A stretch of 64,000 bases of DNA from contig JAFALK010000091.1 in assembly GCA_019234295.1 (NCBI GenBank), positions 1-64,000 of the forward strand. The letters are read 5' to 3'. This DNA comes from Roseateles sp. Lineage in GTDB: Bacteria > Pseudomonadota > Gammaproteobacteria > Burkholderiales > Burkholderiaceae_C. The translations under genes were made by a program, and so were the position numbers. Positions 40,109 to 48,405 of the stretch are shown piece by piece; the stretch's first letter is position 1, and the number at the start of each line of letters is the position of its first letter. The notes beneath the pieces are model-generated. The model was not told where the DNA came from. It ran no database searches and saw only the letters and a list, made by a program, of their open reading frames with translations.

Positions 40109-41254
40109 CTATCGCTCGATCAGCCGGATGCGGCGGTTGTGCCAGTTCATCAGGCAGGAGATGGCCAGCGACATCAGCAGGTAGACCGCCATCATGAGCG
40201 TGATGGCTTCGATGGCCTGGCCGGTCTGGTTGAGCGTGGTGTTAGAGATGCTGACCAGGTCGGGATAGCCGATGGCCACGGCCAGCGAGGAGTTCTTGAT
40301 CAGGTTGAGATACTGGGAGGTCAGCGGCGGCATCATCACACGCAGGGCCTGCGGCAGGATCACCAGGCGCAGCCGCTGGGCGCGGCTCAGGCCCAGGGCC
40401 TCGGCCGCCTCCGTCTGGCCCTTGGGAACGGCCAGAATGCCGCCACGCACGATTTCGGCGATGAAGGCGGCGGTGTAGATCGTCAGGCCGAACAGCAGGG
40501 CCGCGAACTCCGGCGAGACGCTCTTGCCGCCCTCGAAATCGAAGCCGCCCAGCACCGGGTGCGAGAACTCACTCGGTGCGCCAAATGCCGCCCAGCCGAG
40601 GACGGGCAGAAGCGCGCAGCAGGCCAGGCGAGGCCAGATCGGCGCCACCGACCCGCGCCGGGCCGCCGCCCATTGCCATAACAGCATCGCTGCAGGCGCG
40701 AGCGCCAGCCCCAGCAGCGCCGCCGACCAGCCGGCATGCGGCTCGGGCCAGGGCAGGTGCAGGCCGCGCTGGCTCAGGAAGATGCCGCCGAACTTCAGCG
40801 CCTGGTCGGCCGCGGGCAGGATCTCGGTGATGAGGCCGTACCAGAGCAGCAATTGCAGGATCAGCGGCACGTTGCGCACTGATTCGACGTACAAGCCCGC
40901 GAGTCGGGCCAGCAGCCAGTTCGGCGACAAGCGCGCCACGCCGATCATCAGTCCCAGCACGCTGGCCGCGACGATGCCGATGCCCGACACGAAGAGCGTG
41001 TTCAGCAAGCCGACGAGAAATGCGCGGCCATAGGAATTCGCCGGGTCATACGCGAGCAGCGACTCGGAGATGTCGAACCCCGCCTCCTGCCCGAGGTAGT
41101 CGAAGCCGATGCGGATCGAACGCGCCTCGAGGTTGTGGACGAGGTTGAAACCTGCTGCACCGCACAGCAGCGCGATCAGGCCGATCAGTGCGGCCTGGGC
41201 CGCGACATGCCGCAGGCGCTCCGTGGCCCACAGCGGCGTGCGCACGCCGCTCAT
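40109..41254 (-). CDS. aapQ: amino acid ABC transporter permease (AapQ-like)
   Basis: A 381-residue inner membrane subunit with an N-terminal signal-anchor region, a large periplasmic part (GFDYLGQEAGFDISESLLAYDP is typical of AapQ) and a core permease domain with EAA loop GILAVPKGQTEAAEALGLSRAQ (in two halves). The start overlaps the binding protein stop by four bases, so translation is coupled. Confidence 0.93.
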   Translation of the reverse strand: MSGVRTPLWATERLRHVAAQAALIGLIALLCGAAGFNLVHNLEARSIRIGFDYLGQEAGFDISESLLAYDPANSYGRAFLVGLLNTLFVSGIGIVAASVLGLMIGVARLSPNWLLARLAGLYVESVRNVPLILQLLLWYGLITEILPAADQALKFGGIFLSQRGLHLPWPEPHAGWSAALLGLALAPAAMLLWQWAAARRGSVAPIWPRLACCALLPVLGWAAFGAPSEFSHPVLGGFDFEGGKSVSPEFAALLFGLTIYTAAFIAEIVRGGILAVPKGQTEAAEALGLSRAQRLRLVILPQALRVMMPPLTSQYLNLIKNSSLAVAIGYPDLVSISNTTLNQTGQAIEAITLMMAVYLLMSLAISCLMNWHNRRIRLIER

Positions 41255-42267
41255 TCCAGCGGCATGGGATAGATCAGGCCGCCCTTATTCCACAGGGCGT
41301 TGTTGCCGCGCGCCAGGCCCAGCGGCTTGATGTTGCGCTCCCAGATCTCGCCGTAGTTGCCGACGGCGCGAATGGCCCGCACGGCCCAATCGGCATCGAG
41401 GCCCAGTTCCTTGCCGATCTCACCGGAGACGCCCGTCAGACGTTGCACCACGGGGCTGTTGCTCTTCTTCATCTCCGCGACATTGGCCTGCGTAACGCCG
41501 GACTCCTCCGCCTGCTGCAGCGCATAGATCGTCCAGCGCGCGACTGCGAAGAAGTCGGCATCGTTCCGGCGCAGCATCGGGCCCATCGGTTCCTTGGAGA
41601 TGAGCTCCGGCAGCACCGTGAAGTCGCCTCGGTTCGGCAGGGCCGACAGCATGGCGGCGATGCCCGAGGCATCGGTGGTGTAGGCGTCGCAGCGGCCGGA
41701 CTGGAAGGCCTTCTCGGTCGCCTCCTGGCCCTCGAACACCACCGGCTTGAAGTTGAGCTTGTTGGCGCGCGCGTAGTCGGCCATGTTTCGCTCGGTCGTG
41801 GTGCCCGATTCGACGCACACGGCGGCCTTGTTCAGGTCGGCCAGCTTGGCGACCTTCGGATTTTTGCGGCCGTTGATCACGAAGGCCTGACCGTCGAAGA
41901 ACCAGACAGCGGGAAAGACCGCGCCCATGGCCGCATCGCGCTTGGAATTCCAGGTCGTGTTGCGCGAGAGGAGATCGACCTCTCCGGACTGCAAGGCGGT
42001 GAAGCGCTGCTGCGCCGTGAGTGGCACGTAACGGACCTTGTCGGCGCTGCCCAGAATGGCGGCGGCCAGGGCTTTGCAGTAATCGACGTCAATGCCAGCG
42101 TATTTGCCGGCCTTGTCGGGCGCCGAGAAGCCGGCCAAGCCCGTGTGGACGCCGCAGACCAGGGCGCCGCGCTGACGGATCGCATCAAGGGTCGTGCCGG
42201 CCCAAGCGGGCTCCACCGCCACGATCAGCCACAGCGCCGCGCCGGCGATCCACTCCCTCTTCAGCAT
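41251..42267 (-). CDS. aapJ: amino acid ABC transporter substrate-binding protein (AapJ-like)
   Basis: A 338-residue periplasmic protein. A signal peptide is seen (REWIAGAALWLIVAVEPAWA), followed by TTLDAIRQRGALVCGVHTGL, the standard AapJ start; further on VDLLSRNTTWNSKRDAAMG. The ATG at 42267 has an AGGAG six bases upstream. First gene of the operon. AapJ proteins bind a broad range of L-amino acids; exact specificity unknown. Upstream up to about 42540 there is no gene. Confidence 0.93.
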   Translation of the reverse strand: MLKREWIAGAALWLIVAVEPAWAGTTLDAIRQRGALVCGVHTGLAGFSAPDKAGKYAGIDVDYCKALAAAILGSADKVRYVPLTAQQRFTALQSGEVDLLSRNTTWNSKRDAAMGAVFPAVWFFDGQAFVINGRKNPKVAKLADLNKAAVCVESGTTTERNMADYARANKLNFKPVVFEGQEATEKAFQSGRCDAYTTDASGIAAMLSALPNRGDFTVLPELISKEPMGPMLRRNDADFFAVARWTIYALQQAEESGVTQANVAEMKKSNSPVVQRLTGVSGEIGKELGLDADWAVRAIRAVGNYGEIWERNIKPLGLARGNNALWNKGGLIYPMPLE

Positions 42268-42547
42268 GCATGTCTCCTGCGATCACCGGTCAATATGCCG
42301 GATGCTCATTCTGGCTTTGTACGGAGACTGGGGGGCTCAGGGCAAATACCTTTGGGCGAGCGGGGCATAACCGGCGGGCATGTTGGGGACTTCATTGAGG
42401 ATGGTCGAAGTCATGTCAGGCTGTAGCAAGGCGTGCGCGGCAAGACTCGAGCGGCAAGTCGCACTGACGCTCACGCCAAAGTCGCCAGGGGTAATCCCCC
42501 GGTGCAAGCCGTCATCCCCACCCCCCAACGGCGCCAGGTTGTCCCCC
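42268..42547. other. gene-free stretch upstream of the amino acid transporter
   Basis: About 280 bases between aapJ and the left end of the insertion sequence. No open frame, hairpin with T-tract or tRNA-like sequence was found. It presumably carries the promoter of the aap operon near 42300, but no clear -35/-10 pair was found. A run rich in C (42500-42548) precedes the inverted repeat of the IS. Confidence 0.5.
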
Positions 42548-42660
42548 CGAGTTCGACACCAAATCGCCCTTTCCGCCCGATCCGCTCAGCCAGTGCGTTA
42601 CGGATCAATCACTTGCGAGCGTCTTGAGAGTTTTACTGTAGTGGCAACATTGTAATTATT

Positions 42661-42686
42661 GGGTGTTGGCAACGATGCCAGCACCC
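42661..42686 (+). repeat. hairpin just upstream of the transposase start
   Basis: GGGTGTTGGCA and TGCCAGCACCC form an 11-base stem, with one G-U pair, around an ACGA loop, 14 bases before the transposase ATG. Such hairpins near transposase starts often limit translation of read-through transcripts. Confidence 0.55.
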
Positions 42687-42700
42687 ACTACACTTGCCGG

Positions 42701-44392
42701 ATGTTCATCAAGCTCACCCGCGCTCGCGGCCACTCCTACGCCCAACTGGTCGAGTCGTTCCGTGATGAACAGGGCAAGCCACGGCAGCGCACCGTCGCCA
42801 CGCTGGGTCGTGTCGACGAGGCCGGCGGTCAGGTGGACTCGCTGCTCAATGGCTTGCTGCGCTCCAAGGGCCACCCGGCGATGTCGGCGGCGACGCCGCA
42901 GGTCCGCTTCGAATCGGCGTTGGCACTGGGCGATGTGTGGGCGCTTCACGAGTTGTGGCGCGAGCTGGGCTTCGATTCACTGGCCGCAGTGTTCCGGCGC
43001 GCCCGCTTCACGACGCCCATCGAGCAAGCGCTGCGCGTAATGGTCTTCAATCGGCTGTGCGATCCGGACTCCAAGCTGGGCGTGCTGCGCTGGATGCAGA
43101 CGGTGAGCCTGCCCGGCCTGGAGTCGTCGACGTTCACCCATCAGCAGTTGCTTCGCAGCATGGATGCCTTGATGGACCACCAGACGGCCGTGGATGACTG
43201 CGTGGCCGGACTACTGCGCCCGTTGATCGATGAAGAGTTGTCGGTGGTGTTCTACGACCTCACCACCATCCGCGCCGCGGGCTTGAGCCAGCAAGAGGGC
43301 GACGTGCGCCACTTCGGCATGTCCAAGGAGGGCGTGATCGCGCGCCAATTCCTGCTCGGGGTGGTGCAGACGGCCGACGGCATGCCGATCTATCACGAGG
43401 TGTTCGACGGCAATACGTCCGAGGCGCCGACGCTGGAGCCGATGCTCACGAAGGTCCTGGCGCGTTACCCGCATATCAAGCGCTTGGTGATCGTGGCCGA
43501 TCGGGGCTTGCTGTCGGTGGACAACCTCGATGCGATGGCCAAGATCCGCCTGGGAGAAGGACGAACACTGGAGTTCATCCTGGCCGTGCCGGGCAGGCGC
43601 TATGGCGAGTTCGCCGAGCTGCTGGAGCCGCTGACGCAGCGGGCCGCGCAGTCGAGTGCGCAGACCCTGGAGGAATCGACCTGGCAAGGCCATCGCCTGG
43701 TGGTGGCCCATGACCCGGCTCGGGCACTGGAACAGTCAGCGCAGCGCCAGGCCCGCATCGATGCGCTGCAGCAGCGAGCTGAGCAACTCACAACCAAGCT
43801 CGATGCGCAGGACGACGGCAAGAAGCAGCGTGGGCGCAAACTCTCAGACTCGGGCGCCAAGGCGCGCTTCTTCCACGAAGTCAGCGAGGCTCACCTGGCC
43901 CGCATCATCAAGGTGGACCTGAAGTCCGACCTGTTCACCTACGAGATCGATCAGACGGCGCTGGAACGCGCGCGGGCGATGGACGGCAAGCTGCTGCTGG
44001 TGACCAATGTCAAAGACATGACGCCTGACGAGGTGCTGCGCCGCTATAAGAGCCTGGCCGACATCGAGCGGGGCTTCCGGGTGCTGAAGTCTGAAATTGA
44101 AATCGCGCCGGTATTCCACCGACTGCCCGAGCGGATCAAGGCGCACGCCAGCCTCTGCTTCATGGCGCTGATCCTGTACCGCGTCATGCGTCAGCGCCTG
44201 AAGCTCGCCGGCAGCACGCTGTCGCCCGAATCCGCCCTGGCCGACCTGCGCCGCATCCAGCGGCACAGCGTCAGCATCGACGGCGCCGAGCCGATCCAGG
44301 GCATCTCAACCATCAACGCCAGCCAGTCCGACGTGCTGGCCGCACTCCAGATCAGAAAACCAGTTCACGACGCTCAATTACCCCTGCTGTAG
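42701..44392 (+). CDS. IS1634 family transposase
   Basis: A 563-residue DDE-type transposase started at 42701 (MFIKLTRARGHSYAQLVES), the family beginning. The YDLTT stretch (VVFYDLTTIR), the VIVADRGLLS motif with a catalytic Asp, and a C-terminal ADIERGFRVLKSEIEIAPVFH, holding the Glu and the Y/F-rich region, mark the IS4-superfamily catalytic core. The frame is intact. The stop codon TAG lies inside the right-hand CTGTAGTGGCAA repeat. Appears functional. Confidence 0.9.
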   Translation: MFIKLTRARGHSYAQLVESFRDEQGKPRQRTVATLGRVDEAGGQVDSLLNGLLRSKGHPAMSAATPQVRFESALALGDVWALHELWRELGFDSLAAVFRRARFTTPIEQALRVMVFNRLCDPDSKLGVLRWMQTVSLPGLESSTFTHQQLLRSMDALMDHQTAVDDCVAGLLRPLIDEELSVVFYDLTTIRAAGLSQQEGDVRHFGMSKEGVIARQFLLGVVQTADGMPIYHEVFDGNTSEAPTLEPMLTKVLARYPHIKRLVIVADRGLLSVDNLDAMAKIRLGEGRTLEFILAVPGRRYGEFAELLEPLTQRAAQSSAQTLEESTWQGHRLVVAHDPARALEQSAQRQARIDALQQRAEQLTTKLDAQDDGKKQRGRKLSDSGAKARFFHEVSEAHLARIIKVDLKSDLFTYEIDQTALERARAMDGKLLLVTNVKDMTPDEVLRRYKSLADIERGFRVLKSEIEIAPVFHRLPERIKAHASLCFMALILYRVMRQRLKLAGSTLSPESALADLRRIQRHSVSIDGAEPIQGISTINASQSDVLAALQIRKPVHDAQLPLL

Positions 44393-44525
44393 TGGCAATC
44401 TGAAAGGTCGACCTATACAGATCAAGGACTTGCGAGCGTTGGTGTCGAACTCGAGTGTCCCGATGCTCGACTTCAGCGTGCGGCAGTATCCAAGCGGGTT
44501 TGGGGCGATATTGCCGTAGGGGCGT

Positions 44526-44551
44526 CGCATTAGGGCGCATTAGGGCGCATT
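44526..44551. repeat. 10-base tandem repeat
   Basis: CGCATTAGGG occurs twice head-to-tail and starts a third time (CGCATT). It lies outside the IS inverted repeat. Short tandem repeats like this may be replication slippage or a remnant of transposon ends. Confidence 0.7.
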
Positions 44552-44638
44552 CGGTCAGGAATCACACTGGCGTAGAGATCCAGTCTGCACATACGAAATA
44601 GCAGCCGGGTGGCTGCTGTGGGGTTTGCAAAAGTGCGG

Positions 44639-44690
44639 GCGCTGTGAATCGGTCTTTGCGAAGTGCCCCAAATGGGCACTGATTCAGCGC
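44639..44690. repeat. nested inverted repeat, 52 bases
   Basis: Outer arms GCGCTG(TG)AATC and GATTCAGCGC pair with a two-base bulge; the inner arms AGTGCCC (44662-44668) and GGGCACT (44674-44680) pair around CAAAT. It could fold as a long imperfect hairpin in RNA or as a cruciform, REP-like. Confidence 0.6.
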
Positions 44691-44785
44691 ACTGCTCGTT
44701 GCTCGTATCCAGGTGGCCACATCGCTCCAGACGCCAGAAGAGCGCCAGATGAGCGATCACCAATCAATGCCTAGCGAGCCAAAAC

Positions 44786-44812
44786 AAAACGGGAGCGCAT
44801 GGCTCCCGTTTT
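44786..44812 (-). terminator. terminator of the PEP-CTERM gene
   Basis: AAAACGGGAGC and GCTCCCGTTTT form a perfect 11-base stem with a GCATG loop, 18 bases past the stop of the PEP-CTERM gene. On the minus strand the stem is followed by GTTTTGG, giving a T-rich tail. The symmetric A/T ends would also work on the plus strand. Confidence 0.8.
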
Positions 44813-44830
44813 GATTCAGCTAAATGCTGC

Positions 44831-45355
44831 TCAGATACTGCGCTTGCGTCGGACTGCACCGATGCCGCACAGCGCTGCGCCCACGAGCGCAATGCTGGAG
44901 GGTTCAGGAACATTATTCGTCACGTCAGTCACTTTGAACGCATAGTTGACATTTTGAACCCCATGGTCCTCAACCCAGGCTGACCATGTGGGTACAAGCG
45001 GATTAAAAAGCGGAATTGCATATAGACCACTCCCGGCAGGATCTGCATGAAGGGTATCCGAGAAAATCGCTGCATCTTGACCGTAGCCGTCGTACCAAGC
45101 ACTAAAGTCAATCAATGCCGGGTCGATCCCCATGGTCGAAGTTACGTAATCCGATGCACTTCCGCCAAAGATAGCGGCAGCGGCTTCCACACCAGAATAG
45201 ATTGGAGTCGTAAAGTTACCCAAACCATCCGTTGCGCTCCATAACGGGCCGCTATCAACTTTCCAACTGCCTACATACGTATAAGTAGTGGCCACCGCTG
45301 CGTTGACTGCACCAAATGTCAACAAAATGGAAAATACAAAGCGTGAAAGTCTCAT
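44831..45355 (-). CDS. PEP-CTERM sorting domain protein
   Basis: A 174-residue secreted protein. The N-terminus MRLSRFVFSILLTFGAVNAAVA is a signal peptide. The C-terminus has the full PEP-CTERM tripartite signal: VPEPSS, a hydrophobic span (IALVGAALCGIGA), and a basic end (VRRKRS). Such proteins are cut by exosortase at the outer face of the membrane and go to the extracellular matrix in EPS-making bacteria. The middle part (TYTYVGSWKVDSGPLWSA) has no recognised domain. GC content is visibly lower than in neighbouring genes, and no exosortase is in the window. It has its own sigma-54 promoter and terminator. Confidence 0.88.
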   Translation of the reverse strand: MRLSRFVFSILLTFGAVNAAVATTYTYVGSWKVDSGPLWSATDGLGNFTTPIYSGVEAAAAIFGGSASDYVTSTMGIDPALIDFSAWYDGYGQDAAIFSDTLHADPAGSGLYAIPLFNPLVPTWSAWVEDHGVQNVNYAFKVTDVTNNVPEPSSIALVGAALCGIGAVRRKRSI

Positions 45356-45397
45356 GATTTCGCCCCATGCATTAAAGTCATATCAATGACATCGCAC

Positions 45398-45412
45398 GCA
45401 AGGCGCGTGCCA
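45398..45412 (-). promoter_or_regulatory. sigma-54 promoter of the PEP-CTERM gene
   Basis: On the minus strand the sequence is TGGCACG-CGCC-TTGC, a perfect match to the sigma-54 consensus TGGCAC-N5-TTGC. Transcription would start about 12 bases downstream, near 45386, about 30 bases ahead of the ATG at 45355. Known EPS-linked PEP-CTERM genes are controlled by the PrsK/PrsR two-component system with sigma-54; the activator is not in the window. Confidence 0.85.
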
Positions 45413-45419
45413 TACAGTA

Positions 45420-45813
45420 AAATCAACCACTTAGCATCATTTCATGGCCAAGATGTTAAAATTCCTGACATCGAAAGGTGACCTAGCTCGTGTGCAGACG
45501 GCATCGGGGATCGACAAGTGGAACCCGGTTCGTCAAGCTGCCTGTCAATTCGCTGGTAGCGTCGTGAAGTAGAGCTCATCCGGGGTTTGGGCACCAAGCG
45601 CTCCAGGTCTCTCGACCTGAATCCGGCGCAGCCGGACCTGCGGATGCCGCGTGTCCTTGATCTGGGTGGAGGCAGCCTAGGTCGGTCCAATACGCAGCTG
45701 GACTGCTGCTACAAGAAGGCCTCATCTAAAGCTGGTAGCAATCGAGTAGCAGGCGCGGCGTGTTCCATGTTCTACGGCACCAAATTGAGAGCCAACGTAG
45801 AAGAAGTACGAGA
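45420..45813. other. intergenic stretch upstream of dusA, no recognised gene
   Basis: The first ~60 bases are AT-rich and would hold upstream activator sites for the sigma-54 promoter. From about 45480 to 45760 the composition returns to high GC and open frames of 77-82 codons exist on both strands, but none shows a recognised motif or a convincing start. It may be a decayed gene fragment. Confidence 0.4.
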
Positions 45814-46812
45814 ATGTTGAATGAAATCGATGACTTGAATCCGTGGCGTCTGAGCATTGCACCGATGCTCGACTGGACCGACCGACACTGCCGCTACCTC
45901 CATCGCCTGCTGACCCGTCACACCCGCCTCTACACCGAGATGGTCACGACGGGCGCTCTGCTGCATGGCGACCAGGGGCGCCACCTGGACTTCAACGAGG
46001 AAGAGCACCCGGTGGCCTTGCAGCTCGGCGGCTCGGAGCCGGCCGACTTGGCGGCCTGCGCTCGGCTCGCCGAGGCCTGGGGCTATGACGAGGTCAACCT
46101 CAATTGCGGCTGCCCGAGCGAGCGGGTGCAGCGGGGGGCTTTCGGCGCCTGCCTGATGAACGAGCCGGCCCTGGTGGCCGATGGTGTCAAGGCCATGCTC
46201 GACGCGGTGAGCATCCCGGTCACGGTCAAACACCGCATCGGCATCGAAAGGGTGGAGAGCTACGACTTCGTGCGCGACTTCGTGGGCACCATTGCTGACG
46301 CAGGCTGCCGTGTCTTCATCGTCCACGCGCGCAATGCCTGGCTGCAGGGGCTCTCGCCCAAGGAAAATCGGGAGGTCCCGCCGCTGCGCTACGAGCTCGT
46401 GCACCGGCTCAAGTCCGAATTCCCGCACCTGACCATCGTGCTTAACGGCGGCGTCAAGGACGATGCCGAGATCGTCAAGCAATTGGAGCATGTGGACGGC
46501 GTCATGGTCGGCCGGCAGGCCTATCACGAGCCCTGGCAGATGGCGGCTTGGGACGAGCATTTCTTCGGCACTGCGGGGCCGGCGACATCGCGCGAGCAGG
46601 TCGAGGCCGCCTGGGTCGAATATCTGGCTCGCCAGACCTCCTGGCCGCAGGCCATGCGCCATGCGCTGGGCCTGTGGAACGGAGAGGCCGGCGCGCGGCG
46701 CTGGCGCCAGGTCTGGAGCGACCACAAGCTCAAGGCGCTGGCTCCCGCGCAGGTGGCTGAGCTGGCGCGCGACGCACGCCAGCATACGGCGCGCGTGGCG
46801 CTAGCGGCCTGA
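45814..46812 (+). CDS. dusA: tRNA-dihydrouridine(20/20a) synthase DusA
   Basis: A 332-residue flavin-dependent enzyme reducing U20 and U20a of tRNAs. The start at 45814 (MLNEIDDLNPWRLSIAPMLD) is tentative. Conserved blocks are SIAPMLDWTDRHCRYLHRLL, LYTEMVTTGALLHGD, EVNLNCGCPSERVQRGAFGACLM (in parts) with the catalytic Cys, VKHRIGIE and GGVKDDAEI. TEMVTTGA marks DusA over DusB and DusC. A gene-poor stretch precedes it. Confidence 0.92.
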   Translation: MLNEIDDLNPWRLSIAPMLDWTDRHCRYLHRLLTRHTRLYTEMVTTGALLHGDQGRHLDFNEEEHPVALQLGGSEPADLAACARLAEAWGYDEVNLNCGCPSERVQRGAFGACLMNEPALVADGVKAMLDAVSIPVTVKHRIGIERVESYDFVRDFVGTIADAGCRVFIVHARNAWLQGLSPKENREVPPLRYELVHRLKSEFPHLTIVLNGGVKDDAEIVKQLEHVDGVMVGRQAYHEPWQMAAWDEHFFGTAGPATSREQVEAAWVEYLARQTSWPQAMRHALGLWNGEAGARRWRQVWSDHKLKALAPAQVAELARDARQHTARVALAA

Positions 46813-46862
46813 GCGGACTACCATCTCGGTGGGCCTGCCGGAAACTGCGGCACGCTCGCCGG

Positions 46863-47426
46863 ATGAACACATTTTTCGCATGCTACGACACCGCCCTCGG
46901 GACCTGCGCCATCGCATGGAACGCGGGGGGGCGCGTGATCGGCTCCCAGCTACCGGAGGCCACGCCGGGCGAGACGCGCGACCGCATGCGCTCACGCTTT
47001 CCCGCCGCTCGTGAGATCGATGACATGCCGCCGCCGGTGATCGAAGCCGTCGAGGGTGTGCGCCGCCTGCTGGCGGGGCAGACGCATGACGAGCGCGAGT
47101 TGCTAATGGTGGACCTCGACGACAGCCATCTGCCCGACTTCAACCGCCGCGTGCTCGCGCTGACGCGCCGGATTCCGGTCGGGCACACCCTGACCTATGG
47201 CGAGGTCGCCAGTCGCCTGGGCGAGCCGGGCGCGGCGCGTGCCGTGGGTCAGGCCGAAGGGCACAACCCATTTGCGCCCATCGTGCCCTGCCATCGCGTG
47301 ATGGGCGTCGGGGGCGCGGGCACGGGTTTCTCGGCCCATGGCGGGGTTGACACGAAGATGCGCCTGCTGGCGATCGAGGCGCGGGCCGCGGGCCAGCTCG
47401 TGGGCGAGCAGAACCCGCTCTTCTAA
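46863..47426 (+). CDS. ogt: methylated-DNA-protein-cysteine methyltransferase
   Basis: A 187-residue suicide enzyme that repairs O6-alkylguanine. The acceptor Cys is in FAPIVPCHRVMGVGG, and the helix-turn-helix with the Arg finger precedes it (VGHTLTYGEVASRLGEPGAARAVGQ, two pieces). The N-terminal part (MNTFFACYDTALGTCAIAW) is of the short Ogt type without an Ada domain. It follows dusA by 50 bases and converges on rdgC. Confidence 0.9.
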   Translation: MNTFFACYDTALGTCAIAWNAGGRVIGSQLPEATPGETRDRMRSRFPAAREIDDMPPPVIEAVEGVRRLLAGQTHDERELLMVDLDDSHLPDFNRRVLALTRRIPVGHTLTYGEVASRLGEPGAARAVGQAEGHNPFAPIVPCHRVMGVGGAGTGFSAHGGVDTKMRLLAIEARAAGQLVGEQNPLF

Positions 47427-47439
47427 TCGGTCGCTCGGC

Positions 47440-48405
47440 TTACCAGGGTGCTTCGGCCAGTTCCTCAGCCGCCACAGGCTTGCTCTCAACCAGGGCCGCG
47501 CTGGCCGCGAAGAAGTCGTGTTCGCCGCCCAGGCCCTCGATGAGGGCCGGGATCAGCTTGCCGAGTTCCCCTGTAGCCAGGGCCGCGTCGGCGTCGAAGG
47601 CCTCGTCCTTGCTCGGCGCGTCGCGGCCTTCAAAAGCCAGGTCCAGGAAGGCAATCTTCTTGATCTGCAGGGTGTCGGTCAGCACGAAGGTCACGCGGTC
47701 GCGCCAGCTCATCGCGAGGCGCGTCGGCTGCTTGCCGGCAATCAGGTGCTGGCGGATTTCCTCGATATCCAGCGCGTGGCGGGCGTAGCGCACGGCGGAC
47801 TTCATTTCGTCCCCACTCTTGAGCTCGCAATCGCGGTCGATCGTGAAGTCGGCGGGCGGGACGCCGTCGAGCAGCCAGGCCGACATGCATGCGGCCGGCG
47901 ACTCCGCGGTCTGAATCAGGTGCAGGGCCAGACCATCGAGCGCCTTGACGAGCAGGCTCACGACCTCCTCGGCGCGCTTGGGGCTGCCCGCATCGATCAT
48001 CAGCAGGCGCTCCTTCGGCGCGATCCACACGCGCACGGCGCTCGTCTTGGTGAATGCCAGCGGCAGCAGCTCCTGCGTGGCCTGCTCCTTGAGCTCCTTC
48101 ATTGCCTTCTTGCCGGGCTTGCGCCCCGTGGCCTGCTCGACCTGCGCGGAGAGTTCCTCGGCGCGGCGGTTCACGACGGCGCCGGGCAGCACGCGCTGCT
48201 CAATCATCAGCTTGAGCAGCCAGTGCCCGCCAATGTCTTCCACAAGGGCGCTGTTGGCCACGCCGCGGGGCGCCACCCAACCGAGCGACTGGGGTTGGGT
48301 CGGGCCGCAGGGGATGAAGAGGCCCTTGGCGAGGCTGGTTTCGATTTCGGCTGCCGTGGGCCGCCACTCGGCGCCCACGCGATAGACCATCAGGTTCTTG
48401 AACAA
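47440..48405 (-). CDS. rdgC: recombination-associated protein RdgC
   Basis: A ring-shaped DNA-binding protein of about 321 residues thought to limit RecA. The conserved start (M)FKNLMVYRVGAEW requires a TTG initiation codon at 48405; an AAGGA sequence lies at a suitable distance upstream, and the upstream frame has no conserved residues. The stretch FIPCGPTQPQSLGWVAPRG matches the family, as does the C-terminal part. Use of TTG is the unusual point. Confidence 0.9.
   Translation of the reverse strand: MFKNLMVYRVGAEWRPTAAEIETSLAKGLFIPCGPTQPQSLGWVAPRGVANSALVEDIGGHWLLKLMIEQRVLPGAVVNRRAEELSAQVEQATGRKPGKKAMKELKEQATQELLPLAFTKTSAVRVWIAPKERLLMIDAGSPKRAEEVVSLLVKALDGLALHLIQTAESPAACMSAWLLDGVPPADFTIDRDCELKSGDEMKSAVRYARHALDIEEIRQHLIAGKQPTRLAMSWRDRVTFVLTDTLQIKKIAFLDLAFEGRDAPSKDEAFDADAALATGELGKLIPALIEGLGGEHDFFAASAALVESKPVAAEELAEAPW

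Larger units (their letters stand above)
42548..44453 (+). mobile_element. IS1634-like insertion sequence with 15-base inverted repeats
   Basis: The transposase gene is enclosed by a perfect 15-base inverted repeat: CGAGTTCGACACCAA at 42548-42562 and its complement at 44439-44453, giving an element of about 1.9 kb, the size expected for the family. Inside, two short sequences occur on both sides in the same orientation: ACTTGCGAGCGT (42611 and 44428) and CTGTAGTGGCAA (42635 and 44386). No target duplication directly outside the repeats is obvious. Because the inner repeats are direct and not inverted, the boundaries could also belong to an older element into which the IS inserted. Confidence 0.7.
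44393..44785. other. intergenic accessory stretch with repeats, no gene
   Basis: About 390 bases without a supported gene. It contains the right end of the IS, a 10-base tandem repeat CGCATTAGGG (two full copies plus CGCATT, 44526-44551), and a nested inverted repeat 44639-44690 in which GCGCTG(TG)AATC pairs with GATTCAGCGC around an inner AGTGCCC/GGGCACT stem. A 77-codon minus-strand frame here has no recognisable features. Confidence 0.5.

Noticed and set aside
44530-44763. 77-codon minus-strand frame
   Set aside because: It spans the tandem and inverted repeats, lacks a ribosome binding site, and shows no protein-like features.
45442-45690. 82-codon minus-strand frame upstream of dusA
   Set aside because: Arg/Pro/Ser-rich, no motif, and overlaps an equally weak plus-strand frame; may be decayed sequence.
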